64,000 bases of DNA from Manduca sexta (taxonomy: Eukaryota > Arthropoda > Insecta > Lepidoptera > Sphingidae), in the NCBI RefSeq assembly GCF_014839805.1, contig NC_051129.1, forward strand, positions 10,730,920 through 10,794,919, written 5' to 3'. Both the position numbers and the translations under genes were made by a program. Positions 23,156 to 34,504 of the stretch are shown piece by piece; positions within the stretch are counted from its first letter, which is position 1, and each line of letters opens with the position of its first letter. Below the pieces are notes generated by a model. That model did no database searches, was not told where the DNA came from, and worked only from the letters and a program-made list of their open reading frames with translations.

Positions 23156-25009
23156 AAATCACGGTAAAATATCATATCAGCATAGGCGTTGTCCGTCAGT
23201 CACTATAAACCGCCATTTTCAATAAACGATCCCAATCGCTTTTTCGATCTGTTTAAAAAATGAACCAGTCAGAACAAAGATTTTTTGACATGCTTACAAA
23301 TAAGTTATTTAGACTGGTTTATTCTCGGTATCGGGTTGAAGATTTACATTTGTATTGTTTATTGAAAACAAATGTTAGACATCCATCAATGAAATAAAAA
23401 GGCTAAACATAAAAATGAAACAAATGAACAACTTTATTTATCCAACTATCATTTTTATTTGTTTAAGTTAATTTTTTCCCACGAATATATTTCATCCGAT
23501 CATTGCAAAATCAACAGTAGAATTTAACGAGTTGTATTTGTTGATCGAACTTGTTTATACTAAGTTAAGACTTTACCGAGTTCACAGCGTGTTTTCTTAG
23601 AGTTTGTTTTATTAAAACAAACATGTCGGGTTTCGGCATTTAAAGGTTTAATATGAAAGGAAAGTTTTAATTCGATCGTGCTGAGATTTATTTATGGATA
23701 TATATTTAATTTGTGAAGTTTTTTATATGCCTTTATCCACCGTAATCTGAGTTTAGGTTAAAAGACGTATCAAGTTTGTTGTTGAAATGATTTAGCTTAG
23801 TTTTTACGATGGACACCGCTTAAATTCAACTCTAACTAAGGCATCCAATTGCGGCAAATAGTACTAGAACAATCCAAGTATTGCCCGATCTGGACCTATG
23901 TCCAGAATCCAGGATCCTATTCCCAGCATCTATGTTCTATGTTGAGGGGCTCCTTTTTTTTCGCACTTAGCCCATAGCAGGTTGGGCCGTTATACGTGCT
24001 ATTCCCACCATATTAATTAAATCAAAAATAAAAGAAGCACAAATTAAAAGATAATTTGTACAGACCTTATTAATATTAACAACAATTAACTAGTATAATT
24101 CGATTCCAAGAGATATTAATAATCAAAGAAATCATAAGATATCCATAAAACTGTTCGTCGAATAAGCAATCAACTCGATAAAAAACAATCGCTCCATCGG
24201 CCTCGGTGAATACGTTATTTGATACGTTAATTTATTCTACATAAATATATGTAATAGTCATAACGCTAAGCAATCTTAGTAATACTCTTGTGAAGATGTT
24301 TGTGATAAATCAATGCAAAAACCGCTCAACTGATTCGGATTTATCATATAGATTGATCATGATCCTGCATTAACAAAAACAATTTGTCACGGGATGAAAA
24401 ACTTTGGGACTCTTTTTTCGAGAAAGGTCGTCCAAGCGGTCGAAACCGTGAGTGCTTTTAGTCAATAAAGTCAAAACTCTATGTATTGCCAAACCCAAAG
24501 ACAGCTTTATGAGACATTCCTTAGACTTTATTACAATCTGTAAAATAGAAGTCTTGGCAATGGATTTAATGTGACCCACTTAATGCCAACCCACGCTTGA
24601 TTTGAACCGAAGCAATAAACACGCTATGACGTAGAGTTCGCTGCATTTGAGAGCCAAATTCGGTTTTGTAGTAACCTTGCAAATGCACGTTTAATATTAA
24701 GAAGTGTGTTTATAGCGAATTTAGACTAAACTAAATCTCTAATCTAAAACAATTCTAAATTTGTATAGACTAAATCATGAGCATATTTGTCCTTTTTTTG
24801 ATATCATAGTGTTTACAACGGGGCTGACATTTTTTAAAGTGCAAGCTAGAATTAGATTCAAAATGATTTCGATCATCCGAACACCCACACTATTAAAAGA
24901 ATTAGTGATAAGTTTCCTTTAGGTAGCTGAAGCAAAGGTATATAGATTTGTGAATGGTTCGAGACGTGTGTACCTATATCTAGAAATCTCATTTATCTTT
25001 TAAAAAACC
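23156..25009. other. Intergenic stretch, no supported gene
   Basis: AT-rich. The minus frame 24370-24579 (69 codons) contains a basic stretch but no domain I recognise. No family repeats identified. Confidence 0.4.
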
Positions 25010-25165
25010 TCTTGCTAGAACTCTTGCTATATATTTTCCCGGGATAAAAATAGCCTATGTCTTCTCCAGGGTTTCAAACTATTTCCATATAAAATTAAAT
25101 CTAAAGATTTTGTACAATCGCGTTCAGATAGACTGATGCGACGGAGGACTTTGTTTTATAAATTA
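25010..25165 (-). mobile_element. Helitron-like element fragment
   Basis: TTTTCCCGGGATAAAAATAG, then CCTATGTCTTCTCCAGGGTT, then ATTTCCATATAAAATTAAAT and a degraded 5' end (AGACTGATGCGACGGAGGAC) resemble the family at 39534-39757 read in reverse. Neither terminus is intact. Confidence 0.35.
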
Positions 25166-25647
25166 TGTACGGATTATGGTATTACTCCAGTAGAGTTTAC
25201 TTATTTATAATGTTAACATATTTGTCTCCCTATTTTTTCATTTAATTATGAGTAATATTTTGTAATTTTCCGTTAACACATATTGCTACCTACAATGTAA
25301 AAGTGGATTTCAAAGCGGTATTAGTTTCACAATCCACAACAATGAAGATAGCTCTTTGTACAAGTCTTTAGTAGGTCGAGTATACACCAGGTTGAGTAGT
25401 TTTTAATAGTCGTTGATTATCTGGAACATGGAGTAAACAGAAGTGGAAAATCCACGGCAATCAACATTACATATTACTTGCACTTCGATGTCTGTATTGG
25501 CGTTTTCGCAGTCATAACTTAGTTTCGATCATAGTAGCCTTTGTAGTCTTTGGAATAACAAAATAAGATGAAATACAGCGTATTCTACTTGGGGAAAGTT
25601 TTGGTTTCTAAGTATTAGTGAAGGGATTTTTAATTTTAATTATCAAT

Positions 25648-25755
25648 TATATTTTGGTATCCAATATGGCAATAGGCTCGTCTCCTATCATAATCATGTG
25701 ACAAAATACAAACGGCGAAAAGTAGATGCATTAGTTGCGCCCCTGCCTACCCCTT
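25648..25755 (+). mobile_element. SINE family B, left part, split by a LINE insertion
   Basis: Contains GGTATCCAATATGGCAATAG, GCTCGTCTCCTATCATAATC, GGCGAAAAGTAG and TTGCGCCCCTGCCTACCCCT, the 3' half of SINE B. It stops at ACCCCTT, the target duplication of the following retrotransposon. The continuation is at 26494-26530. Confidence 0.7.
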
Positions 25756-25756
25756 T

Positions 25757-25805
<49 letters not shown>

Positions 25806-26493
25806 GTAGGTAAATCGTCAGTTGACTATCTCTGGGAGCCAAAAGGCGGATGTGCTCCTTGAAGTTCCATCGGCTGTCGAGGACGAGTCCCAGGTACTTC
25901 ATCGTCGACCCGACGCCGATGTGAACCCCCCCTGCCGTGATCTGGAGACCCGGAGGTGGCGCGTTCCCCCGGCCATGAAAGCACATGGCCTTGGATTTGT
26001 GCAGCGCCACCTCGAGTCCCAGTTGCCGGATTCTCTCAACGACTGTCGCAACCCCAATTGTAGCCGCGTTGACCGCCGCCTGATGCGACCCCCCGTGAGC
26101 CAAAACTAGCGTGTCGTCAGCGTAGCATACCACGCTGACGCCGCTCGGGAGGTCGGTGCGCAGCACCCAGTCGTATCCGATGTTCCACAAGAGCGGCCCC
26201 AGAACCGAACCCTGGGGAACACCGCACGACATCTCTCGCCTGATCCATTCCCCTTGGCGACCGGGGTAAATGACGGCCCTATCCGTCAAGTAGGCCTCGA
26301 CAACGCGACGGAGGTAGGTCGGCACCCGGTGATACCGGAGTGCCTCCCTGATACAACTCCAGGGCAGGGTATTAAAGGCATTAGCGATGTCAAGCGACAC
26401 CGCCAAGACGACCCTACCCCGGGAAACAGCATCCCCCGTCGCGAGAGACCTCACGCGCATGATGGCATCCACAGTAGAGCGCCCTCTACGAAA
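25756..26493 (-). pseudogene. Non-LTR retrotransposon: truncated, internally deleted RT
   Basis: Read on minus, the frame opens in the middle of the reverse transcriptase with FRRGRSTVDAIMR. It continues through VSLDIANAFNTLPW (first catalytic aspartate), GVPQGSVLGPLLW and VVCYADDTLVLA (the catalytic YADD box), then KYLGLVLDSRWNF and LLAPR. There it switches to about 25 unrelated bases and a poly-A of about 45 (poly-T on plus, 25758-25803). The N-terminal endonuclease, ORF1 and RT fingers are missing, as is the region after the thumb. ACCCCTT duplications flank it (25749-25755, 26494-26500). Motifs fit the R1/I/Jockey group; the clade is not certain. GC-rich compared with flanks, so relatively young. 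Not functional. Confidence 0.88.
25758..25803 (-). repeat. Poly-A tail of the LINE insertion (poly-T on plus)
   Basis: A run of about 46 Ts on plus, directly at the 3' end of the minus-strand retrotransposon. It is the longest homopolymer in the window and its length suggests a recent insertion. The run of lysines in the translated frame is only this tail. Confidence 0.9.
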
Positions 26494-26530
26494 ACCCCTT
26501 CAGAAAAAAATGCGTGATTGTAATCATTAT
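26494..26530 (+). mobile_element. SINE family B, right part after LINE insertion
   Basis: ACCCCTTCAGAAAAAAATGC followed by GTGATTGTA continues the SINE B tail (compare CTCCTTCGGGGATAAAAAGC then ATGATTGTA at 40476-40504). This confirms that the LINE landed inside an existing SINE. Confidence 0.6.
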
Positions 26531-26644
26531 GAAAGCGTCTCTTATACAGGCATTAATTATGATTCTTGTCTTATTGTGAGTACTCTAGGGGAATTAAAAC
26601 TAATATTAGGTAACCCACTTGCTACATTATCACAATATGTTAAT

Positions 26645-26978
26645 CATAATAATAAACAATATCAGCCCTGTTTTATATACTGTCCCACTGTTGGGCACGG
26701 GACCTCCTCTACTACAGAGAGGGATTAGGCCTTAAGGCCACCACGCTGGCCTAGTGCGGATTGGTAAACATAATACACCCTCGAAATTCCTATAGAGAAC
26801 TTCGCAGGTATGCAGGTTTCCTGTTTCCGATGTTTTCCTTCACCGTTAAAGCAAGCGATAATTCACAAAGAATACACACATAATTTTTTAGAAAAGTCTG
26901 AGGTGTGTACCTTTGGGATTTGAACTTGCGGACATTTGTGTGGGCAGTCCGTTCCACAACCAACTTGGCTATCGTTGC
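26645..26978 (-). mobile_element. SINE family A, near full length
   Basis: Tail AATAATAAACAATATCAGCC on plus at left, body GATGTTTTCCTTCACCGTTA, tRNA-like head with GGGATTTGAACTTGCGG (B-box complement) and CTTGGCTATCGTTGC (A-box complement) at right. Small insertions in the body (CTGTTTCC) show age. Confidence 0.85.
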
Positions 26979-27534
26979 ATACAATATTATAGTCATCAGA
27001 ATATGTTAAAAAAACGCCCGTCTACTTTCCCCGCTCGCGTCACTTTCATCAATCATCCAACAGAGATGCAATGAGTCAGCGCTCGGGGGATATTTTCCGT
27101 TCGTCTGTCATCCATTGTGTGCGCGAACTCTGACATGGAAACGAACCTGCTCCGTCGGGGCTCAAGTTTCAATTAATTATGTTTTATTCAGTATAATTAA
27201 TTTTATTCGGAACATTTATGCCGCAACTCGTTTATATGATGGAGTAATTATATCCCGAGATGCCTAAGATGAAGCAATAATGGGTAGGTATTACACTAAA
27301 TATATTCTGACATAATAATAATTGAACATTAGTAATTATAATATGGTATTGCAGTACAATCTCCTGAATTAGGTTATAATAGTGTTGGGATATCTAGGGC
27401 TTTCCATTATAATTCGAAAATACGAATATTCTGAGAAGTTATGCAGTATTTCGTCTCTGCTAGCAGTAGAAAGTCATATGAATATTCGATAGAATATCCC
27501 GTGAATTGATGGGAAAGACTATGATCCCACCACG

Positions 27535-27834
27535 TTATTTGATTATAGATTTGATGATCTCCGGTATATCATTGCTAGTGATTCGGGATCGAGAAACCTT
27601 AGTTGTATCTCCATTAATTTCCTTTTCGAAAATGTCAACCTTTGCTCTCGCTTCCGCAAACGTGCAAATATTCCAAAAATAAGTCTCATAGTCCTCGAAA
27701 TAAAAATATTTCTGGCTTTTGTCGCGGTTATTTATATTATTAATTTCTCCAGACGTTTTGAAGACTGCAACCTTCATGGTCATGAGGTGTACTGATGTAA
27801 CATTCGCGTAAACATAAGAAAACATTGGCCTCAT
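27535..27834 (-). CDS. Unidentified open frame with coding-like composition
   Basis: A 99-codon open frame. From about residue 21 onward the translation is rich in charged and aromatic residues (for example YFYFEDYETYFWN and EARAKVDIFEKEI) and ends IPEIIKSIIK before the stop. The codons include many GC-ending choices (CGC, GAC, AAC, GAG, ACG), unlike the AT-rich surroundings, which suggests real or formerly real coding sequence. I do not recognise the family. The first 20 residues overlap a stretch that looks like a SINE tail (27785-27880), so the true 5' limit may be an AG near 27778 on the coding strand, or the frame may be a pseudogene or mobile-element fragment. No promoter or partner exon was found. 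Confidence 0.3.
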   Translation of the reverse strand: MRPMFSYVYANVTSVHLMTMKVAVFKTSGEINNINNRDKSQKYFYFEDYETYFWNICTFAEARAKVDIFEKEINGDTTKVSRSRITSNDIPEIIKSIIK

Positions 27835-27880
27835 CGTCGGTTTCTCGTTGCCTATTACTCCGGAGATAAAGGTGTCAGCT
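27785..27880 (+). mobile_element. Possible SINE family B tail fragment
   Basis: CTCGTTGCCTATTACTCCGG followed by AGATAAAGGTGTCAG resembles the SINE B 3' region. The match is short and diverged. It overlaps the first codons of the unidentified minus-strand frame. Confidence 0.3.
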
Positions 27881-29083
27881 TATCCTGTGACCTTTATTAA
27901 TTGAACAAAACACATTAATTAATACAAATGTATAAAACAAGGTTAACCAAACGCTTTTAACGTTAGTGGACAGGGATTGTGTGAAAGTTTTAATGAGTGG
28001 TGGCCAAACGAAAATGTTTTGCGGGACATCTAAACTGTACATTTATTATACCACTGTGAACTAGTTAAAGGGCCTTCGCCTTGTCCGAATATAGTAAAAT
28101 CAAGTTGAATAAATCGGATAATGAATTTGTCATTTTATCCGAGCGAAATGGGTACGATCTGCGTTGTTGTCAACTTGACATACGACAAAAATGGCGGCAG
28201 CAAACTGTCCATTTTGCGTTTTCGTGTTCTTAAATTACAATTACGAGATTGACAGTTTTTAGCCACTGTCTGTGCCTGCGCTGTACCTAATTCTATTTAA
28301 TTGTTTGAATAAATAAATAAATTGTTTAATCCAGTAAGTTATTTGAAGCAAACATCAGTTTTCATAATTCAACTTAACAAAATATTGTAAGCACATTACC
28401 ATCATTTTGTGTCATGTAAAATTTACATCAAGATGATAGCGTCTGCGCGACGCCTAACTTCCTGCTGTAAAATAGCAGATACACAACAAATCAAGATATC
28501 GCTAACATGTATGTCAACTAGAGAATGCACACAAATAGTGTAGGTCTTAATTGGTCTCTGTAGACATGAGAGTAAATTCTATAGGCTCCCTGTAGACAGA
28601 GCAAATACGGTAGCCTCCGCGTACGTATTGTACTATGCAGTCCAAACAGCGAATCGTTGTGTTGACGCGTTATTAGCTCGTAATAATTCACGAATTACTT
28701 ATTTCCTATGGGTATTGTGATGACAATGCTTCGTGTTGATTATGTTATATAAGCAGAATTAGACTCTTTTTATAGAATTCCTAATTATGAGACGACCTAC
28801 TTGGTAACAGATCGCAATATATATATTTATAAAATACATGCTAATATATATAAATTCCATGCTCTGTTAGAACAGAATACATTCTCAGGTTATTGATATG
28901 TGTCTGTTTATCGTTATAAAGAGTTTTTTTTTAATCTCTTGTATAGAAGATTAAATATAAGTGGATACCATCGTTTAGTTTATTTACCGCTAGCAGTATC
29001 GTTCGTTACGGATTAAAGAAAATAGTGTTCTTTATTAGAGTTTATGGTAAGCATGGGTAATGAGGTATGCATTGATTTGTATT
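27881..29083. other. Intergenic stretch, no supported gene
   Basis: AT-rich. It includes a somewhat GC-richer patch at about 28140-28270 (TACGACAAAAATGGCGGCAG) of unknown nature. No frame of note. Confidence 0.4.
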
Positions 29084-29213
29084 TTTTTATACGCATACGG
29101 CGCTGAACTTCACGGTCAGCGGAGTGGAGTGGGACCAAATAGAAAATTGACTGACGACAGACGATTATCCCTATACCTTTGCCAGTCGACATAATTACGC
29201 CGGCTTTGTAAAG
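29084..29213 (-). mobile_element. Interspersed repeat family C, 3' part
   Basis: TTTATACGCATACGG, GGAGTGGAGTGGGACCAAAT, GACTGACGACAGACGATTA and GCCAGTCGACATAATTACGC then CGGC match the 3' half of family C in reverse. The 5' half is missing. Confidence 0.6.
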
Positions 29214-29847
29214 TTTGTTGCTACTAATTACGGTAAGTCACGACTCTTAATTTCGGGTGGCTTAATGGTCTCTTTATTTAATTGTGTAAAAACATTGTGA
29301 CGTAAATAAGTTAAAGTAACCGTGGAGCGCAACACAGACCTTTGTAATTTAAAGTTCTGTATAGTGTTGCTTACTTTTTATGGGGGGTGTATAGTTTACC
29401 ATCAAGCCAGCGGTATGCTAGTCACGTCAGCCTGTAAAAAAATACAACTTGTATTTTAGACAATCTCTTTAAATTTAATTTAACAAGGTAAATACATTTC
29501 AGTCCACCCTGTGACCACGATGGCTGCAAACTCTTCGAATTATCGGGAGAAAATTATAATATAAAAACCGCGGCAAAATCCGCAAAATAGTTTAAAATTC
29601 AATTAACAACCTTAAGTTTATTTTAATAAGGCAAATATCAATAGATTGGTCTGAGTCTAGTTACCGAATCTATCTAAATTTATGCTGTTTTAATTTTAAA
29701 TAAAATCTAGGCTGTGCTTCCGTGTTTGGGCTGGCCGCGCCAATTAGGTATATATCTAACACATGCCTAGCTTAATAGCTCTATTCAATAACAGGTGAAA
29801 CAGTTTCTCTAGGTGATAGATTCGTTTTTCAAATATATATGACAGTT

Positions 29848-30083
29848 ATATATCGCTGGCTCACTATTACAAGGTTCTATGTTTGAGATATTATATAATT
29901 TATATTATATATCGTTTGACTCTTCGTTTTTCAGTGAAAAATTCCAATAGTCCCAAAATAAATAAAGAAGGACCATAAATTATTGTCTTCTCAAATTTTT
30001 ACCAACATAAAATTGTTTAACCTCATTTTCGCAACAAAAATAAAAAAAATACATAGAATTTTGTAACTGAGAGCCAGCGATAT
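29848..30083. mobile_element. MITE family H, copy 1
   Basis: A 236-bp unit with inverted ends. ATATATCGCTGGCTCACTAT at left continues into TACAAGGTTCTATGTT and is mirrored by CATAGAATTTTGTAACTGAG then AGCCAGCGATAT at right. The interior is AT-rich and non-coding. The second copy is at 41850-42078. Confidence 0.7.
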
Positions 30084-30219
30084 GTTGCTTACATATAGTA
30101 TGAGGTAATGTTAACATCAGTGAAAAAACTTGGTATATATGCTATATTAATACGTTTTTACATTCTTTAAAATAGTTTCATAGACATAAAAAATATGAGT
30201 AAGCAAATTTTATTATTAG

Positions 30220-30329
30220 GTAATAAACTAGGCGCCTTCAAATTAGTCGCACTGCCAGGTAAATCCATGTAAAAGAAATAAGTGTGACTGCCTCGACATA
30301 TAGCGGCAATTTGAAGACGCTCTTATTAC
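30220..30329. mobile_element. Small candidate MITE, about 110 bp
   Basis: GTAATAAACTAGGCGCCTTC then AAATT at left is mirrored by AATTTGAAGACGCTCTTATT then AC at right, giving inverted ends of about 24 bp with a few mismatches. Single copy, no clear target duplication. Confidence 0.45.
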
Positions 30330-30330
30330 G

Positions 30331-31310
30331 TTTAATTTAAGGTTTTATGTGTTGTAGCAATCTCTATAGATTTAGAAAACAGCGCTGCAGTCACCTTGCC
30401 GCCGCGCCTGTTTTTAAATACCCTTATAAGATTTAAGTTCGATTTCAACTAAAAACTACTTAAAGAACTTAAGTAAGGTATATTTTAGTATTATCCGACG
30501 GATTTAAGTTGGCCATTTGCCAATGGATAGGGTACAGTATGGAGTCAGATGGTTGCTGCCTGAATAATTAATGCCACGAGCTAGTCTGAACTTGTTTTGA
30601 ATGCAGTTTTCGGAGCATAACCCTAATCTCGTGGGAAGGTATAAGCATATTTGGTCATGCAAAACCCATGCAGTAAATATTCGCGAAAGCGAAGTACGTC
30701 GTATCTATAGAAAATATTTGAGATTTAAAAAAAAAGTATGCTCTATCTGAAAATTAAATGCATAGATCAATAGGCCAACGACATTATCTCCGAATGGTAA
30801 CGTCTTATAGAGTATTTATATTTCGATAAACAAGGTTATAATCAAAATTGGTTCACCTTTTTTAGAGAATAAACCAAAAACACAAGCAATTAGACGCGTG
30901 TTTAGATTTGGGGAACTTTCTATAATAATTAGTTTAGAAAAATACTCCTTATTACAAAATCACGGATCGGTATATACACCTGTTTTATAAACATACTCTA
31001 AGAATATATCTGGGGTGATAGTCTCGATTTAAGTTAGTGAACGTAAAATCTTATAATCAACTGTCAATTATGACCATTGACGTATATTATATAGACACGA
31101 ACGTCCATATAAACTATTTGTTCAAAATCTGAACTAAAATGGCAACCAAAATGTCACTACCATAATCTATTTATTCACTTAAATAACAAATAATTATATT
31201 TATATCACTAATATTTTTATTCACAACCAAGTTTGCACTTGACTAGCGTTTTATATTATGAGCGCACTCTTTACACAGCTACAAGTATCAATATTGACAC
31301 CATACTAAAA
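30331..31310. other. AT-rich stretch without supported features
   Basis: No coding frame of note and no match to the window's repeat families. Confidence 0.4.
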
Positions 31311-31389
31311 TCAGTTTGAATAGATAACAGTTCAATTCAGTTGAATACAGTGAATGTTCGGAACGCCAAATCTAGTACATATATATCGA
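31311..31389 (+). repeat. Repeat family G, copy 2
   Basis: AGTTCAATTCAGTTGAATAC, AGTGAATGTTCGGAACGCCA and AATCTAGTACATATATATCG match 17446-17532. Copy 1 has an extra GTAGTAC in a short duplication of its own sequence. Two copies, class unknown. Confidence 0.55.
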
Positions 31390-31887
31390 TTATCGATGAT
31401 TATGACATTTTCTTTCGGTAAATCGCGTCACTAGAATTTTGCAAAGGTTGCGTTTTGACCACTACCGTTCCTCATAACAAATAATATCACATTGAAATTC
31501 AAATGTTTTATATCGAGTTAGGATAGTGAGTTAGGCAGGCAGAGATGCAATAAGGCCATTTCAATTTTCGCCATCTGTTTTCCGTTTAAAATTAGTATTA
31601 CATTAAAAACAGATCATGTTAAGCCTTTTAAAAGCACTTAATTTATCAGTTTGTTCGCAGTAAACAGCTCAAAAAGGTTTTGTAACATTTGCACGTGAGC
31701 GCAAAATGGCTTTTAATTTTCTCGCTAACGGCGCGCGGCTGTTCCCGCGAGACGACTGTCTGAGATCACGTAGTTTACAGTTGATGGGTGTCTGACCTGA
31801 AATGTCTATTTTAAAGGAGTATTGTGAGGGAGAGCCTAGGTAGGTACCACTCGATGTCTCTTTCTATCGCCAAGAAGATAGTATAGA

Positions 31888-32040
31888 GTTTTTTTTTGTA
31901 TGTGACCGGCAAAGCGACTCTACTGCACTATCTCTACTGTCCAATAGAACGTGGACTGATGAAAGATGATTATCCTTCGCCAGTCGACATTGTTATGCCG
32001 GCCTGTTGGGACCAGATACACATAGGCTTGACCCAGATCA
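31888..32040 (-). mobile_element. Interspersed repeat family C, diverged partial copy
   Basis: GATGAAAGATGATTATCCTT, CGCCAGTCGACATTGTTATG and CCGGCCTGTTGG, with a T-rich start at 31888, match family C in reverse. The short plus-strand frame at 31896-32117 is a by-product of it. Confidence 0.55.
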
Positions 32041-32773
32041 GTAATCCAGAGAAGTTAAGACCAGTATCATTTCTAGACATTACCAAACTTGTCATAAACA
32101 CTACATTGTCCGTCTGAGAAGGGTACAGAATTCACAATTTGATAGTGATTTCTTATGTTTACGCAAATGTTATTATTATAATCATTTGGCAAGGATTTGT
32201 GGCTTGTTTAATTGAAGATAATGTTTGGAGCCCTTTTCCGAATGTTTAGCAACTGCAGATTTCGTAGAGCGTATTAAAAACAGAGAGAGAGAGAGCGATA
32301 TAAAATCCGAATACTAGTCTTATTTTAATGTCACATTGTGTGCCTGCATTATACTATTATTATATGTGAAAGCAATTTGCTTTTTACTTTTAAAGTCTCA
32401 GTTATATGTTTTAAATTAATTCTAGACCTCTAAAGCGCCGCCGAGATCTCGCACTCAAACAAAGTTTCATTCGTAACAGTATCACGTTTAGAGCAGTGGA
32501 CAAGTTTTATTGTAGAGTTACTGGTCCTTTGGGAAGAGGTTTACGAGAAAACACGGTACAATGAACGACGGATGAATCTCAAAGTGTTTTGTAGGTTCAT
32601 TGCCCTATTCACAGTGATTTTATAGTCGTTTTGGAAGGGAAAGTTTCAAATTCTGTATCAATAATGGGGTTTTTAAAAATAACAGTGTAATATTGTTTGT
32701 TTTTTATAAACATTAAAATGAATTTTACTGGTGGCAGGTCTGTCATATGTGTGAGAGTCCACCTGGGTAGGTA

Positions 32774-33306
32774 AATAGTAAATCCTTTATTTGCAAAAAA
32801 GTTGGCACAAAATTGAAAAATAGTCATTTTGATCAAATTTATTGACATCAAATTGTTTGATGTGTATAATAATAAAAGAAAATTAACTAATTAGGTTAGG
32901 GCAAACATTACTTATAATAATTTTTAGATTAAGATTAGAATTTGGTTGCCAATTTAATTTAACATAAGTTTTACATTATGATGCCTATTATATGGTTAAT
33001 TTTGAATATTGATTATGATTGTTATTTCTAGAATATAAAATGTCACAAATAATTTCTATACAATAAATACTATTTCCGTTTTTTAATTTTTATAGTTCAA
33101 GAACTCCTGAATTGTGTAGAAGATCTTTCCAGAAGCCAGTATTTTTATTTTTTTAACATATAATCTTAATGGTAGTTCATGTAGATATTGTGGAATTTTA
33201 TTATATATTTTATCACATATAGTGTGACAGCTCTTTTGAGAAAGGTCGTTCTACATTTTTTCATTACTAGCTTTGTTGGGTCTCTTTGGCTGAACAAACT
33301 AACATC
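32774..33306 (-). pseudogene. LINE 3' fragment inserted in family D copy
   Basis: One minus frame contains NKIPQYLHELPLRLYVKKIK then YWLLE (about 33120-33220), resembling the C-terminal tail of CR1/Jockey-type reverse transcriptase proteins (recalled pattern: paired-leucine motif, LK..L, then WLL). Stops and frame shifts follow, then an AT-rich UTR-like stretch. Its edges are defined by where family D resumes. The longer minus frame at 33166-33372 is a different reading of the same DNA plus family D. Confidence 0.4.
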
Positions 33307-33426
33307 GTAATGTCTATTTCTGCCGCCAAGCAGCAGTGTGTAGTCACTGTTGTGTTTCGATTTGAAGGACATTGTAGCCAGTGTAACTACTGGACATAAT
33401 AAGATTTAACATCTCATGTCTCAAAA

Positions 33427-33640
33427 CATACATAATTTTATTTCTTCTTCCCTGCCAGCCCGAGCTGGCTTCTTTGTTTACTAAGTATATTTTTCATTTA
33501 TTTTATTGTCTTTGTTTATATAAGCTAATCTAATTAAGTAATAATTGAATATTCTCATGTACCTTGACTTATCATAAGTGCAACTATGTTCGCCTACGTG
33601 ATGAATAAAGCATTTTTATTTTATTTTATTTATTTTATTT
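33427..33640 (+). mobile_element. LINE 3' UTR fragment with ATTTT tail
   Basis: A 214-bp insertion into family D bounded by AAAA on both sides (33423-33426, 33641-33644). It ends GTGATGAATAAAGCATTTTT then repeated ATTTT units (33612-33640), with a polyadenylation-like AATAAA. Contains CTTGACTTATCATAAGTGCA. It looks like the 3' end of a non-LTR element in plus orientation. Confidence 0.55.
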
Positions 33641-34091
33641 AAAATAGCGAGCGCAGTGGACTACCAAACAATACTTTATAATTCAAAGTGTTTGATGGTA
33701 TTTTTATTGTTTATATGTGATCGTATCCCTTACCGTCAGGCGAACGGCAAGTTCGTCTCGTCATTCAAAGAGATAGAAAAAAAGAAATTATCTCGGAAAA
33801 AACTTTTTCACCCGGATAGGCGGGCAAATGCTAATGTTTTAAAAGTAAAACTAACAGTTACGCCGCAATAATTGCCACGATATAAACAGTGTTAAGGCGG
33901 ACGCTGTTATAGTTACCACAACAAAGTTTATCATAATTGAAGTAAAAGTAATTGATTTTGTTGATGGAGAAATTCTCTGCAACCGTAATAATTTTTTTAT
34001 ACTGCCACGGCAAAATGATCCCAATGCACATAATGATAAGTCGAGTAGGGTTCATATAGATTGTTGATTATACCTTACCTTGACAATCGAT

Positions 34092-34420
34092 ATAATAATA
34101 ATAATATCAGCCCTGTATTATATACTGTCCCACTGCTGAGCACGGGCCTCCTCTACTACTGAGAGGGATTAGGCCTTAGTCCATCACGCTGGCCTAGTGC
34201 GGATTGGTAGACTTCACACACCTTCGAAATTCCTATAGAGAACTTCTCAGATGTGCAGGTTTCTTCACGATGTTTCCCTTCACCGTTAAAGCGAACGATA
34301 AATTCACAAAGAATGCATACATGATTTTTCAGAAACGTCAGAGGTGTGTGCCCTTGGGATTTGAACCTGCGGACATTCGTTTCAGTAGTCCGTTCCACAC
34401 CCAACTAGGCTATTGCCGCT
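34092..34420 (-). mobile_element. SINE family A, full length
   Basis: One of the best-preserved copies. The tail is AATAATAATAATATCAGCCC on plus, then CTCCTCTACTACTGAGAGGG, CATCACGCTGGCCTAGTGCG and CTATAGAGAACTTCTCAGAT. The tRNA-like head is at right with GGGATTTGAACCTGCGG and CCAACTAGGCTATTGCCGCT. The frames over it on both strands are by-products. Confidence 0.9.
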
Positions 34421-34504
34421 TTAATTGATAATTGAAACAATTTTGCCAGACTATTTGAATCCGGATATACATGGTGTTCTCAGAACACGACACACTTACG
34501 TCAC

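Larger units (their letters stand above)
32729..33775 (+). mobile_element. Interspersed repeat family D copy, split by two insertions
   Basis: Three pieces, 32729-32773, 33307-33426 and 33641-33775, join to give one family D unit as seen complete at 45680-45990. Shared text includes CCTGGGTAGGTA, TAATGTCTATTTCTGCCGCC, AAGCAGCAGTGTGTAGTCAC, GTGTAACTACTGGACATAAT and GCGAGCGCAGTGGACTACCA. Both interruptions look like non-LTR retrotransposon fragments. Confidence 0.7.

Noticed and set aside
25747..25810. Lysine-rich tail on the reverse transcriptase frame
   Set aside because: It is translation of the poly-A tail and flank, not protein sequence.
33166..33372. Minus frame with a peptide (NSDYTLLLGGRNRH) also found at 63679-63882
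   Set aside because: The similarity is due to interspersed family D in both places. The frame crosses an insertion boundary at 33306 and is not maintained as a protein.
34156..34428. Overlapping frames on both strands with similar peptides at 38662-38910 and 26790-26996
   Set aside because: They lie entirely on SINE A copies. The shared peptide text comes from repeat conservation, not from a gene family.
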